Source: Candidatus Scalindua sp.
GTDB lineage: Bacteria > Planctomycetota > Brocadiia > Brocadiales > Scalinduaceae
Direction of reading: 5' to 3'
DNA length: 34,356 nt
Assembly: GCA_018670825.1 (NCBI GenBank)
Contig: JABHIW010000177.1
Coordinates: 1-34,356, forward strand
A program made the position numbers and the translations under genes. Positions 1 through 8,640 of this stretch are shown here, in pieces; position 1 is the stretch's first letter; the number at the start of each line of letters is the position of its first letter. The notes beneath the pieces were generated by a model. The model searched no databases. It was not told the origin of the DNA and was given only the letters and a program-made list of their open reading frames with translations.

Positions 1-171
1 CCTCTCCTCTGGCGCATTGTCTATCGAATCAAATGCCCTGCTCTTGGCAAATCCACTTTTAGCCAGTGTATTCGTTATCACTGACGTCAGTGTAGTCTTA
101 CCATGATCCACATGTCCAATAGTTCCTACATTAACATGCGGTTTCGTCCTTTCAAATACTTCCTTGGCCAT
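1..171 (-). CDS. tuf: Elongation factor Tu, N-terminal fragment (cut by window edge)
   Basis: EF-Tu is the GTPase that delivers aminoacyl-tRNA to the ribosome. Only the first 57 residues are in the window; the rest lies to the left of base 1. The start is ATG at 171-169, reading [20 protein letters not shown], and the P-loop GHVDHGKTT sits at residues 19-27. This N-terminus is diagnostic for EF-Tu. Four tRNA genes lie directly upstream on the same strand, so tuf is probably the last gene of a tRNA-tuf transcription unit, as tufB is in E. coli. The gene is truncated by the window and shows no sign of being broken. Confidence 0.97.
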   Translation of the reverse strand, partial: MAKEVFERTKPHVNVGTIGHVDHGKTTLTSVITNTLAKSGFAKSRAFDSIDNAPEER

Positions 172-266
172 AACTCAAAACTCCTACAAATTCACTATAA
201 ACCTACTAAACAATTAATACCTAAAATGGTATTTTAAAATTACTGAAATCCACACACAGAAATGAT

Positions 267-338
267 AGCTGCTGATGGGATTTGAACCCATGACCTCGTC
301 CTTACCAAGGACGTGCTCTACCCCTGAGCCACAGCAGC
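267..338 (-). tRNA. tRNA-Thr (anticodon GGU)
   Basis: The minus strand folds into a cloverleaf with acceptor GCTGCTG/CAGCAGC, a D-arm GCTC...GAGC, an anticodon loop containing GGT and a T-arm with TTCAAAT. The CCA end is not encoded. It is the last tRNA before tuf and corresponds in position to thrT of the E. coli tufB operon. Confidence 0.95.
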
Positions 339-523
339 ATGTAACACAAAACTGCCAAAAGATTTAGGATATAGCGGAAAGCATTTTAGTTTATCACAAA
401 TACGACAAAAGTCAAAAACTATTTTTAATAATTCAAAAAAAATATTAATTCTTAAAGCTACAGATAAAAGGCACATGCAGATCAATATTTGCTGTATTTT
501 CCTTGCCAGCTCATAAATATAAG

Positions 524-594
524 AGCGGGCGGCGGGAATCGAACCCGCATGGCTAGCTTGGAAGGCTAGGGCTTTACCATTAAGCTACGCCCGC
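524..594 (-). tRNA. tRNA-Gly (anticodon UCC)
   Basis: Minus-strand cloverleaf with acceptor GCGGGCG/CGCCCGC, an anticodon loop containing TCC and a T-loop TTCGATT. The discriminator base is U and no CCA is encoded. It matches glyT in the E. coli order. The spacer to the neighbouring tRNA-Tyr is about 190 bases, much longer than in E. coli, and I see nothing else in it. Confidence 0.95.
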
Positions 595-783
595 TTATCC
601 AGCTCGAACAATCGCTTTAGGCATGTAGAAACATAAATATCAGTTATATTTCTGTTTCCTTATTTGAATTGGGACACACCAGTGATGTTTATTGAAAACC
701 TCAAAACAGCTATAGAGTTAATACCCACCGAATAATCCACAACCTACACGTCACTATTACACCAAAATCCAAATAGCTAAAAA

Positions 784-865
784 TGGGGAGAGGAGGATTC
801 GAACCTCCGAAGGCTATGCCAACAGATTTACAGTCTGTCCCCTTTGGCCACTCGGGTACCTCCCC
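784..865 (-). tRNA. tRNA-Tyr (anticodon GUA)
   Basis: A class II tRNA of 82 bases on the minus strand, with acceptor GGGGAGG pairing with a near-complementary 3' strand, an anticodon loop containing GTA, the long variable arm typical of bacterial tRNA-Tyr, and a T-loop TTCGAAT. The discriminator is A and no CCA is encoded. It matches tyrU in the E. coli order. Confidence 0.95.
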
Positions 866-917
866 ACAACTTTCGGATAAACCAAAAACACACTCTTTAA
901 ACCAACTAAGTAATATG

Positions 918-989
918 AGCTAGCGGTGGGATTCGAACCCGCAACCTGCTGATTACAAATCAGCTGCTCTGCCGTTGAGCTACGCTAGC
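918..989 (-). tRNA. tRNA-Thr (anticodon UGU)
   Basis: Minus-strand cloverleaf with acceptor GCTAGCG/CGCTAGC, an anticodon loop containing TGT and a T-loop TTCGAAT. No CCA is encoded. It is the first gene of the tRNA-tuf cluster, in the place of E. coli thrU, and a good promoter lies about 15 bases upstream. Confidence 0.95.
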
Positions 990-1003
990 TAGGAAGCCTG
1001 TAG

Positions 1004-1031
1004 AGATTACCAGAATATTTTATTTTTTCAA
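1004..1031 (-). promoter_or_regulatory. Predicted sigma70-type promoter of the tRNA-tuf cluster
   Basis: On the minus strand a -35 TTGAAA (1031-1026) and a -10 TAATCT (1009-1004) are separated by 16 bases. The -10 ends 14 bases before the first base of tRNA-Thr(UGU), so the 5' leader would be very short. The fit and position are good, but this is a sequence reading only. Confidence 0.55.
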
Positions 1032-1053
1032 GATAAAACTATCTATTTTAGAA

Positions 1054-2181
1054 TTAAATTTCGTGGATTTGCTCCAAATAACCCTCGTAATTTCTAGCTA
1101 CTTCGTTAATACTATCTCCGCCAAATTTTTCTATAAAACACCTGGCTATTTCAAAAGCCATAACCGCCTCGCCAACAACGGATACAGCAGGAACCGCACA
1201 AACATCTGAACGTTCTGTTGATGCGCTTTCCGGCTTTTTAGTGATTATATCCACAGACCTTAAGGGTTTCATGAGGGTTGGAATGGGCTTCATAGCGGCC
1301 CTGGCAACTACAATTTCACCATTTGTTATGCCACCTTCTATTCCGCCTGCATTGTTAGTTTCCCTGCCGAAAACACCTTTATCTTCGCAATAAAATATCT
1401 CATCATGCACCTGAGACCCTAATTTCCTGGAAAAACCAAACCCAAGACCAATTTCAACACCCTTTATCGCCTGTATCGACATCAAAGCGCCTGCCAGAAT
1501 CCCATCTAATCGCAAATCCCATTGTGTATGACCACCCAATCCAGGCGGAACCCCAAATGCTACTATTTCTATAATACCTCCCAGGGAATCGCCCTCCTTC
1601 TTGGCCTTCTTGATCCTCTCAATCATTTTCGCTTCGGCCAATTTATCCAGACAGTAGACCTTACTTTTATTCCTATTCCTAACTATTTCATCCAGATTTT
1701 TGAATGATTTTTTTGAATTTATGCCTCCAATATCTTTGACGTAGCCTAAAACCTTTATATCAAATCTAGTGAGTAAGATCTTCGCCAAAGCCCCCGCAGC
1801 AACCCTGGCAGCAGTTTCTCTTGCACTTGCCCTCTCTAGAATATTCCTTACATCCCCTTGGCCATACTTTAGAGCCCCCGGCAAATCAGCATGTCCCGGC
1901 CTCGGCCTTGTAACATCAGGCAAAACGTCTATTTTATAGTCTTTATTCTCTATCTTTAAACAAATAGGGCTTCCAATCGTTATATTTTTTCTCGTACCCG
2001 ACAAAACGCATACTTTATCACTTTCAATCCGCATCCTCCCACCTCTGCCATAACCGCCTTGACGCCTTTTCAAATCTGCATTAATGCCAGATTCATCTAA
2101 ATGGATCCCCGCAGGAAATCCATTTATTATTACAATCAGACACTTTCCATGTGATTCGCCAGCAGTAGTAAAAGTGAGCAT
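1054..2181 (-). CDS. aroC: Chorismate synthase
   Basis: Converts 5-enolpyruvylshikimate-3-phosphate to chorismate, the last shikimate step, using reduced FMN. The protein has 375 residues, near the family's usual 350-390. Visible signatures are the N-terminal FTTAGESHG, the GYGRGGRM segment, RPRPGHADLPGALKYG, the RASARETAARVAAGA stretch (FMN and substrate site) and, later, GGHTQWDLRLDG. The ATG at 2181 is preceded by AAGG seven bases upstream, supporting the start. A TATAAT-like -10 lies at 2214-2209 without a clear -35. The stop is 64 bases from tRNA-Thr(UGU), and the tRNA promoter lies between them, so aroC is probably a separate unit. Confidence 0.97.
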   Translation of the reverse strand: MLTFTTAGESHGKCLIVIINGFPAGIHLDESGINADLKRRQGGYGRGGRMRIESDKVCVLSGTRKNITIGSPICLKIENKDYKIDVLPDVTRPRPGHADLPGALKYGQGDVRNILERASARETAARVAAGALAKILLTRFDIKVLGYVKDIGGINSKKSFKNLDEIVRNRNKSKVYCLDKLAEAKMIERIKKAKKEGDSLGGIIEIVAFGVPPGLGGHTQWDLRLDGILAGALMSIQAIKGVEIGLGFGFSRKLGSQVHDEIFYCEDKGVFGRETNNAGGIEGGITNGEIVVARAAMKPIPTLMKPLRSVDIITKKPESASTERSDVCAVPAVSVVGEAVMAFEIARCFIEKFGGDSINEVARNYEGYLEQIHEI

Positions 2182-2546
2182 AAAAAAACCTTATAAAAGT
2201 CAGTCATTATTATACGAATCGACTATTCTATATTTAAATATAACTTCTTCAAGCTTTTTTTAAATATAGCCTAAATTGAATGATTTTTATGTAGCCGCAA
2301 TCTTTTGACTATGCAATATTATAACAGGATTGCCACAAACCCATCAGATGGTTAGAAATACTGACTTGCCACCCACATAAATGCCACAATATAACAAGCC
2401 GCCTGTAACGACTATAAGGCAATACCACTCGATTTAAACAAGGAACAGGAAGAAACTGCCGCCTATAATAGATGGCTTTTTCATTGCTTATGACTACATC
2501 CATATGATAGTATTTTTCAAACATTCAAACCCTGGATATATTAACA
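2182..2546. other. Non-coding spacer between divergent aroC and the lipoprotein permease gene
   Basis: This 365-base AT-rich stretch must hold the promoters of both flanking genes. A TATAAT-like hexamer at 2209-2214 (minus) could serve aroC. A 71-codon open frame on the minus strand (2309-2524) has no recognisable protein features or ribosome site and I do not call it. I see no convincing RNA structure or repeat. Confidence 0.5.
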
Positions 2547-3803
2547 ATGTACAAACTACTTGTAAGCCTAAGATATCTTAGAAGAAAAAAAATTACCTTT
2601 TTTGCGGCAGCAGGAGTTGCCGTAGGAGTTATGACTTTAGTAGTTGTACTATCGGTAATGAGCGGTTTTGACAAAGAGTTACGGTCGAAAATAAGAGGCA
2701 CGTTAGCACATCTTATTGTCCAGAAAAGAGGCCTCTACGGTTTAAGTAATTACAAAGAGGTTATTAAAAAAATAGAGTCTTTTGAACATGTAAAAGTATG
2801 TGCCCCGTATGTTGAAGGACCGGCTTTACTCAACATAAGAGGCGCAAAAGAATTCACGTATTTTAAGGGCATTGACCCTGTTTCGGAAGCAAAGGTAGGA
2901 AATTTTGAAAACTATATAAAACCGTTTGGCAACAAACCTCAAGACCTATTAACGATTCATGGAGAGAAAAAAACTCCCAGCGCTTTTGGAGGTATCGAAC
3001 TATTACGCATCAGAGAAGGCGATCCCGAAGCAAATCCGGAGAGTTTTGTACAAAACGGAGAAAAGATTGTATTAGTATCAATAAAAGGATGGGATAAGAT
3101 CAACGTAAAACCGTTCATTCTCACGGGAAAATTTAAATCCGGCATGTATGATGTTGACAAGAACTATATCTATATACCATTAAAGACTGCACAGGATTTA
3201 GCAGGAACAAAGGATTCAGTCACAGGAATAAGTGTCAAATTAGACGATTACAAGAATGCACTGTTAGTGCAGGAACAACTTCAAAGAGAACTTGGATTTG
3301 GTTTTTATATCCAAACCTGGGAAGAAGTACGTGGAACATTCCTAAAAGCGGTTGCCCTTGAAAAACGCGTCATGGCATTTATCTTGTTTTTTATCATTAT
3401 CGTAGCGGGCTTCAACATACTTGCAATTTTAACCATGATTGTATTTGAAAAATCAAAAGATATTGGCATTCTTAAGGCTTTGGGCGCCACAACAAAAGGC
3501 ATAATGCTTATCTTTCTTATGAATGGGCTTTTCATTGGTCTTTTCGGTTCTGCAATAGGAACAGGAGTAGGACTTGCGTTTATAAATAGAATCAATTGGA
3601 TTGAGAAAACAGTATACAATTATTCGGGCTGGAGACCATTTCCACCCGAAGTTTATTATTTTAATGAAATACCCACAGTTGTTGACGTTAAAAGCATAGT
3701 GATTATTATCTCCTTCTCTGTTGCATGTGGTGTTTTATTCAGTATATATCCAGCATTAAAAGCAGCACGTTTAGACCCGGTTGAAACACTTAGGTATGAG
3801 TAA
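2547..3803 (+). CDS. Lipoprotein-releasing ABC transporter permease, LolC/LolE family
   Basis: Inner-membrane permease of the MacB/LolCE type, which with an ATPase (LolD) extracts lipoproteins from the inner membrane for transport to the outer membrane. The protein has 418 residues. There is an N-terminal membrane segment at about residues 20-40 (ITFFAAAGVAVGVMTLVVVL), followed by SGFDKELR, a periplasmic domain to about residue 270, and a C-terminal FtsX-like domain with three membrane segments around the conserved FEKSKDIGILKALGAT. It ends in ALKAARLDPVETLRYE, typical of this family. Neither LolD nor a second permease is adjacent, so the ATPase must be encoded elsewhere. LolC and LolE cannot be told apart here. 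Confidence 0.9.
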   Translation: MYKLLVSLRYLRRKKITFFAAAGVAVGVMTLVVVLSVMSGFDKELRSKIRGTLAHLIVQKRGLYGLSNYKEVIKKIESFEHVKVCAPYVEGPALLNIRGAKEFTYFKGIDPVSEAKVGNFENYIKPFGNKPQDLLTIHGEKKTPSAFGGIELLRIREGDPEANPESFVQNGEKIVLVSIKGWDKINVKPFILTGKFKSGMYDVDKNYIYIPLKTAQDLAGTKDSVTGISVKLDDYKNALLVQEQLQRELGFGFYIQTWEEVRGTFLKAVALEKRVMAFILFFIIIVAGFNILAILTMIVFEKSKDIGILKALGATTKGIMLIFLMNGLFIGLFGSAIGTGVGLAFINRINWIEKTVYNYSGWRPFPPEVYYFNEIPTVVDVKSIVIIISFSVACGVLFSIYPALKAARLDPVETLRYE

Positions 3804-4140
3804 AGCGATGTGGAGCCCCCAAGCCTATACCAGCGAGACAAGAGAGGACACTTAGTATTATACGCAATATCGGCAATTACAAAAAAAGCCCTAAAAGCAT
3901 GCAGGACAGCCTCAGCTTCATACAGAACTAAATGATAAGACTATAGCCAACAAGGATTTAATGCTTACTCACCACATCATTGACATCTGTCAAATCCAAA
4001 AAGTTTTGACTTGCTAGTATGCGGATGATAATATGCTGATATTCAACAATGTTGCAATTCACATTAAACCTAGGTTTTTATGCTTTAATTGAAGACACAA
4101 ACAGCATAAAGCTTTAAAAATAGAGAAGAGGTAATCTACA
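3804..4140. other. Non-coding spacer upstream of the dnaJ-like gene
   Basis: This 337-base spacer has no supported open frame. Its right half carries a good promoter (4006-4034) and, in the leader downstream of it, an 8-base perfect inverted repeat TTTATGCT/AGCATAAA (4077-4084 and 4103-4110). I see nothing recognisable in the left half. Confidence 0.5.
4006..4034 (+). promoter_or_regulatory. Predicted sigma70-type promoter of the dnaJ-like gene
   Basis: A -35 TTGACT (4006-4011) and a -10 TAATAT (4029-4034) are separated by 17 bases. It faces the gene starting at 4141, giving a leader of about 100 bases. No CIRCE-type operator is visible. Confidence 0.6.
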
Positions 4141-4950
4141 TTGATTAATTACTATCAAGTTTTACATGTACAAGAAGGATCTGCTAGAGACGAAATAAAA
4201 AACTCGTTTAGAAAACTCGTAAAAAAATATCATCCAGATAAAAACAAAACAAATGGAATCTCTTCAGAAGATAAAATTAAACTGCTGATTAAAGCATATA
4301 AAACGCTGACCGACTCCGAGAAAAGAGTTCATTATGACAATCTATTGCAAAATGAAAATATTAGAGATTTTTACTACAATGAAAGAGTAGATGTAGAAAG
4401 AGAGAAAAATAAATATGATTTAAAATCTCAATCAAAAATTGTATTAAACGACCTCTTAAACAAGAATGGACAACGGGCAGTCAAGAATTATGAGCGCTTA
4501 AAAGAAGAAAATAAAGACTTTAAACTGCTGAACTTTTTAGATATAAAAGATTATCTGGACTGCAAATTTCTCCTTGCTGAACAGTACGAAGAACAGGGAG
4601 ATTACGAACTGGCCTTTGAATTGTACGAGTATGTTTACCAAAATGAAGATGGTAATCCCGCACGCAAGTTATTGCTGGAGGAAATCAAAGAGAGAATTAT
4701 TCGTTTATCATGTAAAAAATTAGTAAAACGAGCAAAACCAAGTGTTGCAATAACATACTTGACAAGAGTGTTAAACTTAAAAGTAAATAAAAATGAAAAA
4801 GCCTTTATATACAAAAAAACTGCTGATATTTATATAACATCAGGGGAATGGGATAACGCATTAGCAAGTTTCAATTTGGCAATGTCGCTTTGCCCGAATC
4901 TGAAAGGTATTCAAACGTTAAAAAACAAACTAAACAAACACTTTTCATAA
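4141..4950 (+). CDS. J-domain protein with C-terminal TPR-like repeats
   Basis: The J-domain (residues 1-70, with the essential HPD at 31-33) would stimulate an Hsp70/DnaK partner. The remaining 200 residues are not the usual DnaJ zinc-finger and client-binding domains. They hold TPR-like helices, one pair near AEQYEEQGDYELAFELYEYV and another near ADIYITSGEWDNALASFNLA. It is therefore a specialised co-chaperone and not the housekeeping DnaJ; the TPR part may bind its client. The start is TTG at 4141, supported by AGAGGT about seven bases upstream and by the J-domain beginning directly after it. No signal peptide is seen, so it should be cytoplasmic. It has its own promoter and stands 39 bases before purC, which may be cotranscribed. 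Confidence 0.85.
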   Translation: MINYYQVLHVQEGSARDEIKNSFRKLVKKYHPDKNKTNGISSEDKIKLLIKAYKTLTDSEKRVHYDNLLQNENIRDFYYNERVDVEREKNKYDLKSQSKIVLNDLLNKNGQRAVKNYERLKEENKDFKLLNFLDIKDYLDCKFLLAEQYEEQGDYELAFELYEYVYQNEDGNPARKLLLEEIKERIIRLSCKKLVKRAKPSVAITYLTRVLNLKVNKNEKAFIYKKTADIYITSGEWDNALASFNLAMSLCPNLKGIQTLKNKLNKHFS

Positions 4951-4989
4951 GAAAACTATTTCATATAATTTTCGTTACTTTATAAAACA

Positions 4990-5892
4990 ATGGCTCCACA
5001 CGATACGATTTTATTAAAAACAGATATCCCTTATTTGAAGCTGCATAACAAGGGAAAGGTTAGAGAGATATTTGAGATTGATGACAATCTCTTGCTTGTC
5101 GCGACTGATAGGATCTCAGCCTTTGATCACATCCTGCCAAATGGTATCCCGCATAAAGGCAAAGTCCTTACACTCATGTCAGAATTCTGGTTTAAGCTTA
5201 CAAGAGAGTTAACGGAAAACCACTTAATCACAACCTCAATCGACGAAATTGATAAAATAACAAACGAAGACAAGGATTTGCTGAGAGGCCGCTCCATGCT
5301 CGTAAAAAAAGTTGAGGTAATTCCGGTTGAATGTATAGTAAGAGGCTATCTCGCCGGTTCCGGCTGGAAGGAGTACAAAGAGCATGGGACTGTCTGCAAG
5401 ATAAATTTACCTGACAACCTGAAAGAGAGTGACAAGTTGCCTGAGCCTATCTTCACACCATCAACAAAAGCAGAATCCGGACATGATGAAAACATTTCTT
5501 TCGAGGAAGCCGTCAAGATTACGGGGAGGAAACTCGCAGAAGAAATAAGACAAAAAAGCATTGCGATATACAAGAAGGCAAGCGAATACGCCCTGACAAA
5601 AGGAATTATAATTAGTGATACGAAATTTGAGTGGGGCAAATATGGCGATAAAGTAATTTTAATTGATGAAGTATTGACGCCCGATTCTTCTCGTTTCTGG
5701 CCACAGGAAAGCTATTCACCCGGAAAATCACAGCCATCATTTGATAAGCAATTTGTCAGGGATCATCTGGAGAAATCAGGATGGGACAAACAATCCTCTC
5801 CGCCTTCACTCCCTGAAGACGTAATCCAGATTACGTCTCAAAAATACCTTGAGGCATACGCCAAACTAACAGGCAAAGAAATATCAAATTAA
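4990..5892 (+). CDS. purC: Phosphoribosylaminoimidazole-succinocarboxamide synthase (SAICAR synthase)
   Basis: Joins CAIR and aspartate with ATP hydrolysis to give SAICAR in purine synthesis. The protein has 300 residues, the longer form similar in length to yeast Ade1, against about 240 in E. coli or Bacillus. Signatures are KGKVREIFEID (nucleotide loop), ATDRISAFDHILPNGIPHKG, VECIVRGYLAGSGWKEYKEHG, and the C-terminal LIDEVLTPDSSRFWP. The ATG start fits the family N-terminus, though no strong ribosome site precedes it. The other purine genes in the window, purM and purF, lie on the opposite strand some 2 kb away and are not in the same operon. Confidence 0.97.
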   Translation: MAPHDTILLKTDIPYLKLHNKGKVREIFEIDDNLLLVATDRISAFDHILPNGIPHKGKVLTLMSEFWFKLTRELTENHLITTSIDEIDKITNEDKDLLRGRSMLVKKVEVIPVECIVRGYLAGSGWKEYKEHGTVCKINLPDNLKESDKLPEPIFTPSTKAESGHDENISFEEAVKITGRKLAEEIRQKSIAIYKKASEYALTKGIIISDTKFEWGKYGDKVILIDEVLTPDSSRFWPQESYSPGKSQPSFDKQFVRDHLEKSGWDKQSSPPSLPEDVIQITSQKYLEAYAKLTGKEISN

Positions 5893-5899
5893 AGGCAAC

Positions 5900-5941
5900 T
5901 CCAGATTTTATACTTTCCAGGAGCTTCTATCTGGACTTTTT
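5900..5941 (+). terminator. Possible intrinsic terminator after purC
   Basis: A perfect 7-base inverted repeat TCCAGAT (5900-5906) and ATCTGGA (5929-5935) is followed directly by CTTTTT. The 22-base loop is long. It overlaps the last codons of the convergent nth gene. Position and T-run favour a terminator for purC, but the large loop lowers confidence. Confidence 0.4.
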
Positions 5942-6574
5942 CACGTCAACTCTTTTGCAATACTTGAATATTTTGCATTTGCTACACCACGGTGATATTG
6001 GAACACAGAGATTTTGACCGTATGTTACCAGGAGGTCGTTATAGATTAGCCAGTGTTTTTGGGGTAATGTCTTTCTTAAGGCAAATTCCGTTTGCTCCGG
6101 AGTTTTTGTCGTTACTAAGCCAAGCCTGTTTGAAATCCTATGGACGTGTGTGTCTACACATATACCCATTTTGCCATAACCCAATGTAACCGTAAGATTT
6201 GCCGTTTTGCGACCAACACCATTCAACTTTAGGAGTTCGTCAATTTCATCAGGGACAACACCATCATAATCATCAAGCAAGGTTTTACATATTTCTTTTA
6301 TCCTTTTTGATTTGGTTTTATAAAAACCAACGGGATAAATAGCTTTCTCAATACTCTCTGTACTTAAATCAAGCATCTTTTCAGGATTGTCCGCTAGTTT
6401 GAACAGCCTGTTAGAGGCTTCTCCCGTAACCTTATCTTTGGTCCTTAAACTGAGCAGACATGAAATAAGCACAGCAAACGGACCTTTTGTCATGGAAACT
6501 ATTGTAACGATAGGTACAATATATTTCTTATTTTCCCGTTTAAGAACAGATACTATATCGTCTATTTTATCCAA
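5927..6574 (-). CDS. nth: Endonuclease III family DNA glycosylase/AP lyase
   Basis: Base-excision repair enzyme that removes oxidised pyrimidines and cuts the abasic site. The 215 residues are typical. The helix-hairpin-helix LNGVGRKTAN contains the catalytic lysine K123, and the catalytic aspartate is D141 in CVDTHVHR. Four C-terminal cysteines C190, C197, C200 and C206 follow the C-x6-C-x2-C-x5-C spacing of the [4Fe-4S] cluster. The start is TTG at 6574, with a strong GGAGG four bases upstream. The gene converges with purC. All catalytic and cluster residues are present, so it should be active. Confidence 0.95.
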   Translation of the reverse strand: MDKIDDIVSVLKRENKKYIVPIVTIVSMTKGPFAVLISCLLSLRTKDKVTGEASNRLFKLADNPEKMLDLSTESIEKAIYPVGFYKTKSKRIKEICKTLLDDYDGVVPDEIDELLKLNGVGRKTANLTVTLGYGKMGICVDTHVHRISNRLGLVTTKTPEQTEFALRKTLPQKHWLIYNDLLVTYGQNLCVPISPWCSKCKIFKYCKRVDVKKSR

Positions 6575-6801
6575 TTCGCCTCCCTTTCAAGTTTTGTATA
6601 CACAAAACACAATGCAGTATTATACCAATACAGCGCAGTAAACTTATTGCACTTATGGACTATTTATCATATAAGCAAGCCAAGGTAAGACATTTACTCA
6701 AATACACATAACATATTGAAGCTTTAAGGCTTACAGAAATACCTGTCTTTTTTTTAATAATATCATTGTATCGGCATCATTTTTGTAGTATAAAGCTAAC
6801 C

Positions 6802-7566
6802 ATGGAAGATATAAGATATTTTCAAAAAATGATGGCTACAATAAAAAATTATTTACCTACGATTGTCACCATGGGTAATCTCGCCTGCGGCTTTGGTGCA
6901 ATCGCACTTATCATAAACAATGAGCTGGCTTACGCGGCCTGGCTTGTTATTCTGGCTATGATTTTCGACGGACTTGATGGTCAGGTCGCACGATTAACAA
7001 AAACAACGATTGTCTGGGGTGCACACTTAGATACGCTTGCAGACATGATCACATTTGGACTTGTTCCCGCATTCTTGATTGGCAGACTGGGAGCTCTCAG
7101 TGCTCCTGTCGCAGTCTGGTTTGTATGTTTCTTTTATACCTTAAGCGCTGCAATAAGGCTAGCCAAGTTCGAATCAAAAAGCAGTAGCTCTGGCAGCAAG
7201 CGGAGCAAGTACTTTACAGGGCTGCCATCAACACTTGCAGGTGGCACAGCCGCATCGCTGATATTGTTAGATTCGTATCTCAAGACCACACTTAACATTC
7301 AAGCCGTTTCTACATGTCTTCCATGCGTTATCTTTATTTTAGGGATTTTAATGTTGAGCAAGATCCCGTACATAAGAGTTGTTGATCTTGTAGGAAGCAA
7401 ACGCGATCCGGTTTCTTTACTAATCACATCTGTACTCTTTTTCACACTCCTTGTTTTCTTCATTCTGTACCCGAGTATTATGCTTGCACTTGGCTTTTGT
7501 GTGTATATTCTTATTGGCCTCGGCAAACATGGTATCTTCAGAAAAAGAGCGATTCATATCGTCTAA
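6802..7566 (+). CDS. pssA: CDP-diacylglycerol-serine O-phosphatidyltransferase
   Basis: Integral membrane enzyme that makes phosphatidylserine from CDP-diacylglycerol and serine, the precursor of phosphatidylethanolamine. The CDP-alcohol phosphatidyltransferase motif DG-x2-AR-x8-G-x3-D-x3-D is complete (DGQVAR, then G-AHL-D-TLA-D). Six to eight hydrophobic segments span the 254 residues. PTIVTMGNLACGFGAI near the N-terminus and the SKYFTGLPS segment are typical of the Bacillus-type PssA rather than the unrelated E. coli enzyme. The start is uncertain: ATG at 6802 is chosen, but a TTG at 6766 and an ATG pair at 6829-6834 are alternatives, and none has a strong ribosome site. It converges with purM, 10 bases away. 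Confidence 0.92.
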   Translation: MEDIRYFQKMMATIKNYLPTIVTMGNLACGFGAIALIINNELAYAAWLVILAMIFDGLDGQVARLTKTTIVWGAHLDTLADMITFGLVPAFLIGRLGALSAPVAVWFVCFFYTLSAAIRLAKFESKSSSSGSKRSKYFTGLPSTLAGGTAASLILLDSYLKTTLNIQAVSTCLPCVIFILGILMLSKIPYIRVVDLVGSKRDPVSLLITSVLFFTLLVFFILYPSIMLALGFCVYILIGLGKHGIFRKRAIHIV

Positions 7567-7576
7567 CAAACCCTAG

Positions 7577-8638
7577 CTACACAATCTCAACTTTTTTATT
7601 ACCTTTTATCACCTTTCCTATAACAAATGAATCTTCCTTCATCTGTTTTAGTTTCTTCATTATAGAAGGTGCATAATACTTTGATACAATTAAGACCATT
7701 CCTATTCCCATATTTAGGACATTGAACATCTCATCTTCTTTTATTTTTCCCTTTTTCTGTATTACCCCAAAAATCTCCGGAACAGGCCAGCTACCCTTTT
7801 TGATCCGTACCGAGCATCCTTCAGGTAAAACCCGTGGAATATTCTCTACCAAACCACCTCCCGTAATATGAGCCATCCCCTTAACAACTTGCTTCGATCG
7901 ATAATGACGCAGAAGAGCCCTTATCGGTTTAACATATATTTTAGTTGGTTTAAGAAGTTCATCACCAATAGTCCCGTTTATCGCTTTATTCTTACTACTT
8001 ACATCCAGTTTTGCTTTTTCAAATAAAACTTTACGCACTAAAGAAAAACCGTTACTATGAAGGCCGCTTGATTTAAGACCTATTACGACATCACCCGCAC
8101 TTATGCCCTTCCCATTTATTATCTTCTTTTTTTCTACAATACCGACGGCGAATCCAGCTAAATCATATTCGCCTTCATGATAAAACCCTGGCATCTCCGG
8201 AGTTTCTCCTCCCAGGAGGGCACATTCCGCTTCACAACACCCATTTGCAATACCGTGAAGAACTTCCTTCATTTTCTCAGGGATCATCTTGCTGCTGGCC
8301 ATATAATCTAAAAAAAACAGAGGTTCAGCCCCCAGCACCAAAATATCGTTAACACACATAGCGACTAAATCTATCCCTATCGTATCGTGTCGATCCATCA
8401 TAAAGGCAATCTTCAATTTTGTCCCAACACCATCTGTGGATGATACCAATACGGGATCCTGGTAATTTTTTGAAAACAGCTTCGATTCATGGTTTAACGA
8501 AAACAGTCCGGCAAAACCACCGGGGTTTTCTATGACCCTCGGGCCAAAGGTCCTACGTAACTGATGATAAATATCAGAAGTAAACCTACCTTTAGCTTCA
8601 ATATCGACTCCCGCATCTTTATAACTTAATCCTGCCAT
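7577..8638 (-). CDS. purM: Phosphoribosylformylglycinamidine cyclo-ligase (AIR synthetase)
   Basis: ATP-dependent ring closure of FGAM to aminoimidazole ribotide, the fifth purine step. The 353 residues match the family. Signatures are the N-terminal LSYKDAGVDIEAKG, the VSSTDGVGTKLKIA segment, GIDLVAMCVNDILVLGAEPLFFLDY, GGETPEMPGFY and AHITGGGLVENIPRVLP. The ATG begins two bases after the purF stop, so the pair is translationally linked and driven by the purF promoter at 10104-10131. Confidence 0.97.
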   Translation of the reverse strand: MAGLSYKDAGVDIEAKGRFTSDIYHQLRRTFGPRVIENPGGFAGLFSLNHESKLFSKNYQDPVLVSSTDGVGTKLKIAFMMDRHDTIGIDLVAMCVNDILVLGAEPLFFLDYMASSKMIPEKMKEVLHGIANGCCEAECALLGGETPEMPGFYHEGEYDLAGFAVGIVEKKKIINGKGISAGDVVIGLKSSGLHSNGFSLVRKVLFEKAKLDVSSKNKAINGTIGDELLKPTKIYVKPIRALLRHYRSKQVVKGMAHITGGGLVENIPRVLPEGCSVRIKKGSWPVPEIFGVIQKKGKIKEDEMFNVLNMGIGMVLIVSKYYAPSIMKKLKQMKEDSFVIGKVIKGNKKVEIV

Positions 8639-8640
8639 CT

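Noticed and set aside
2309..2524. 71-codon open frame on the minus strand
   Set aside because: No ribosome site, no recognisable domain, and it lies in the promoter region of two divergent genes.
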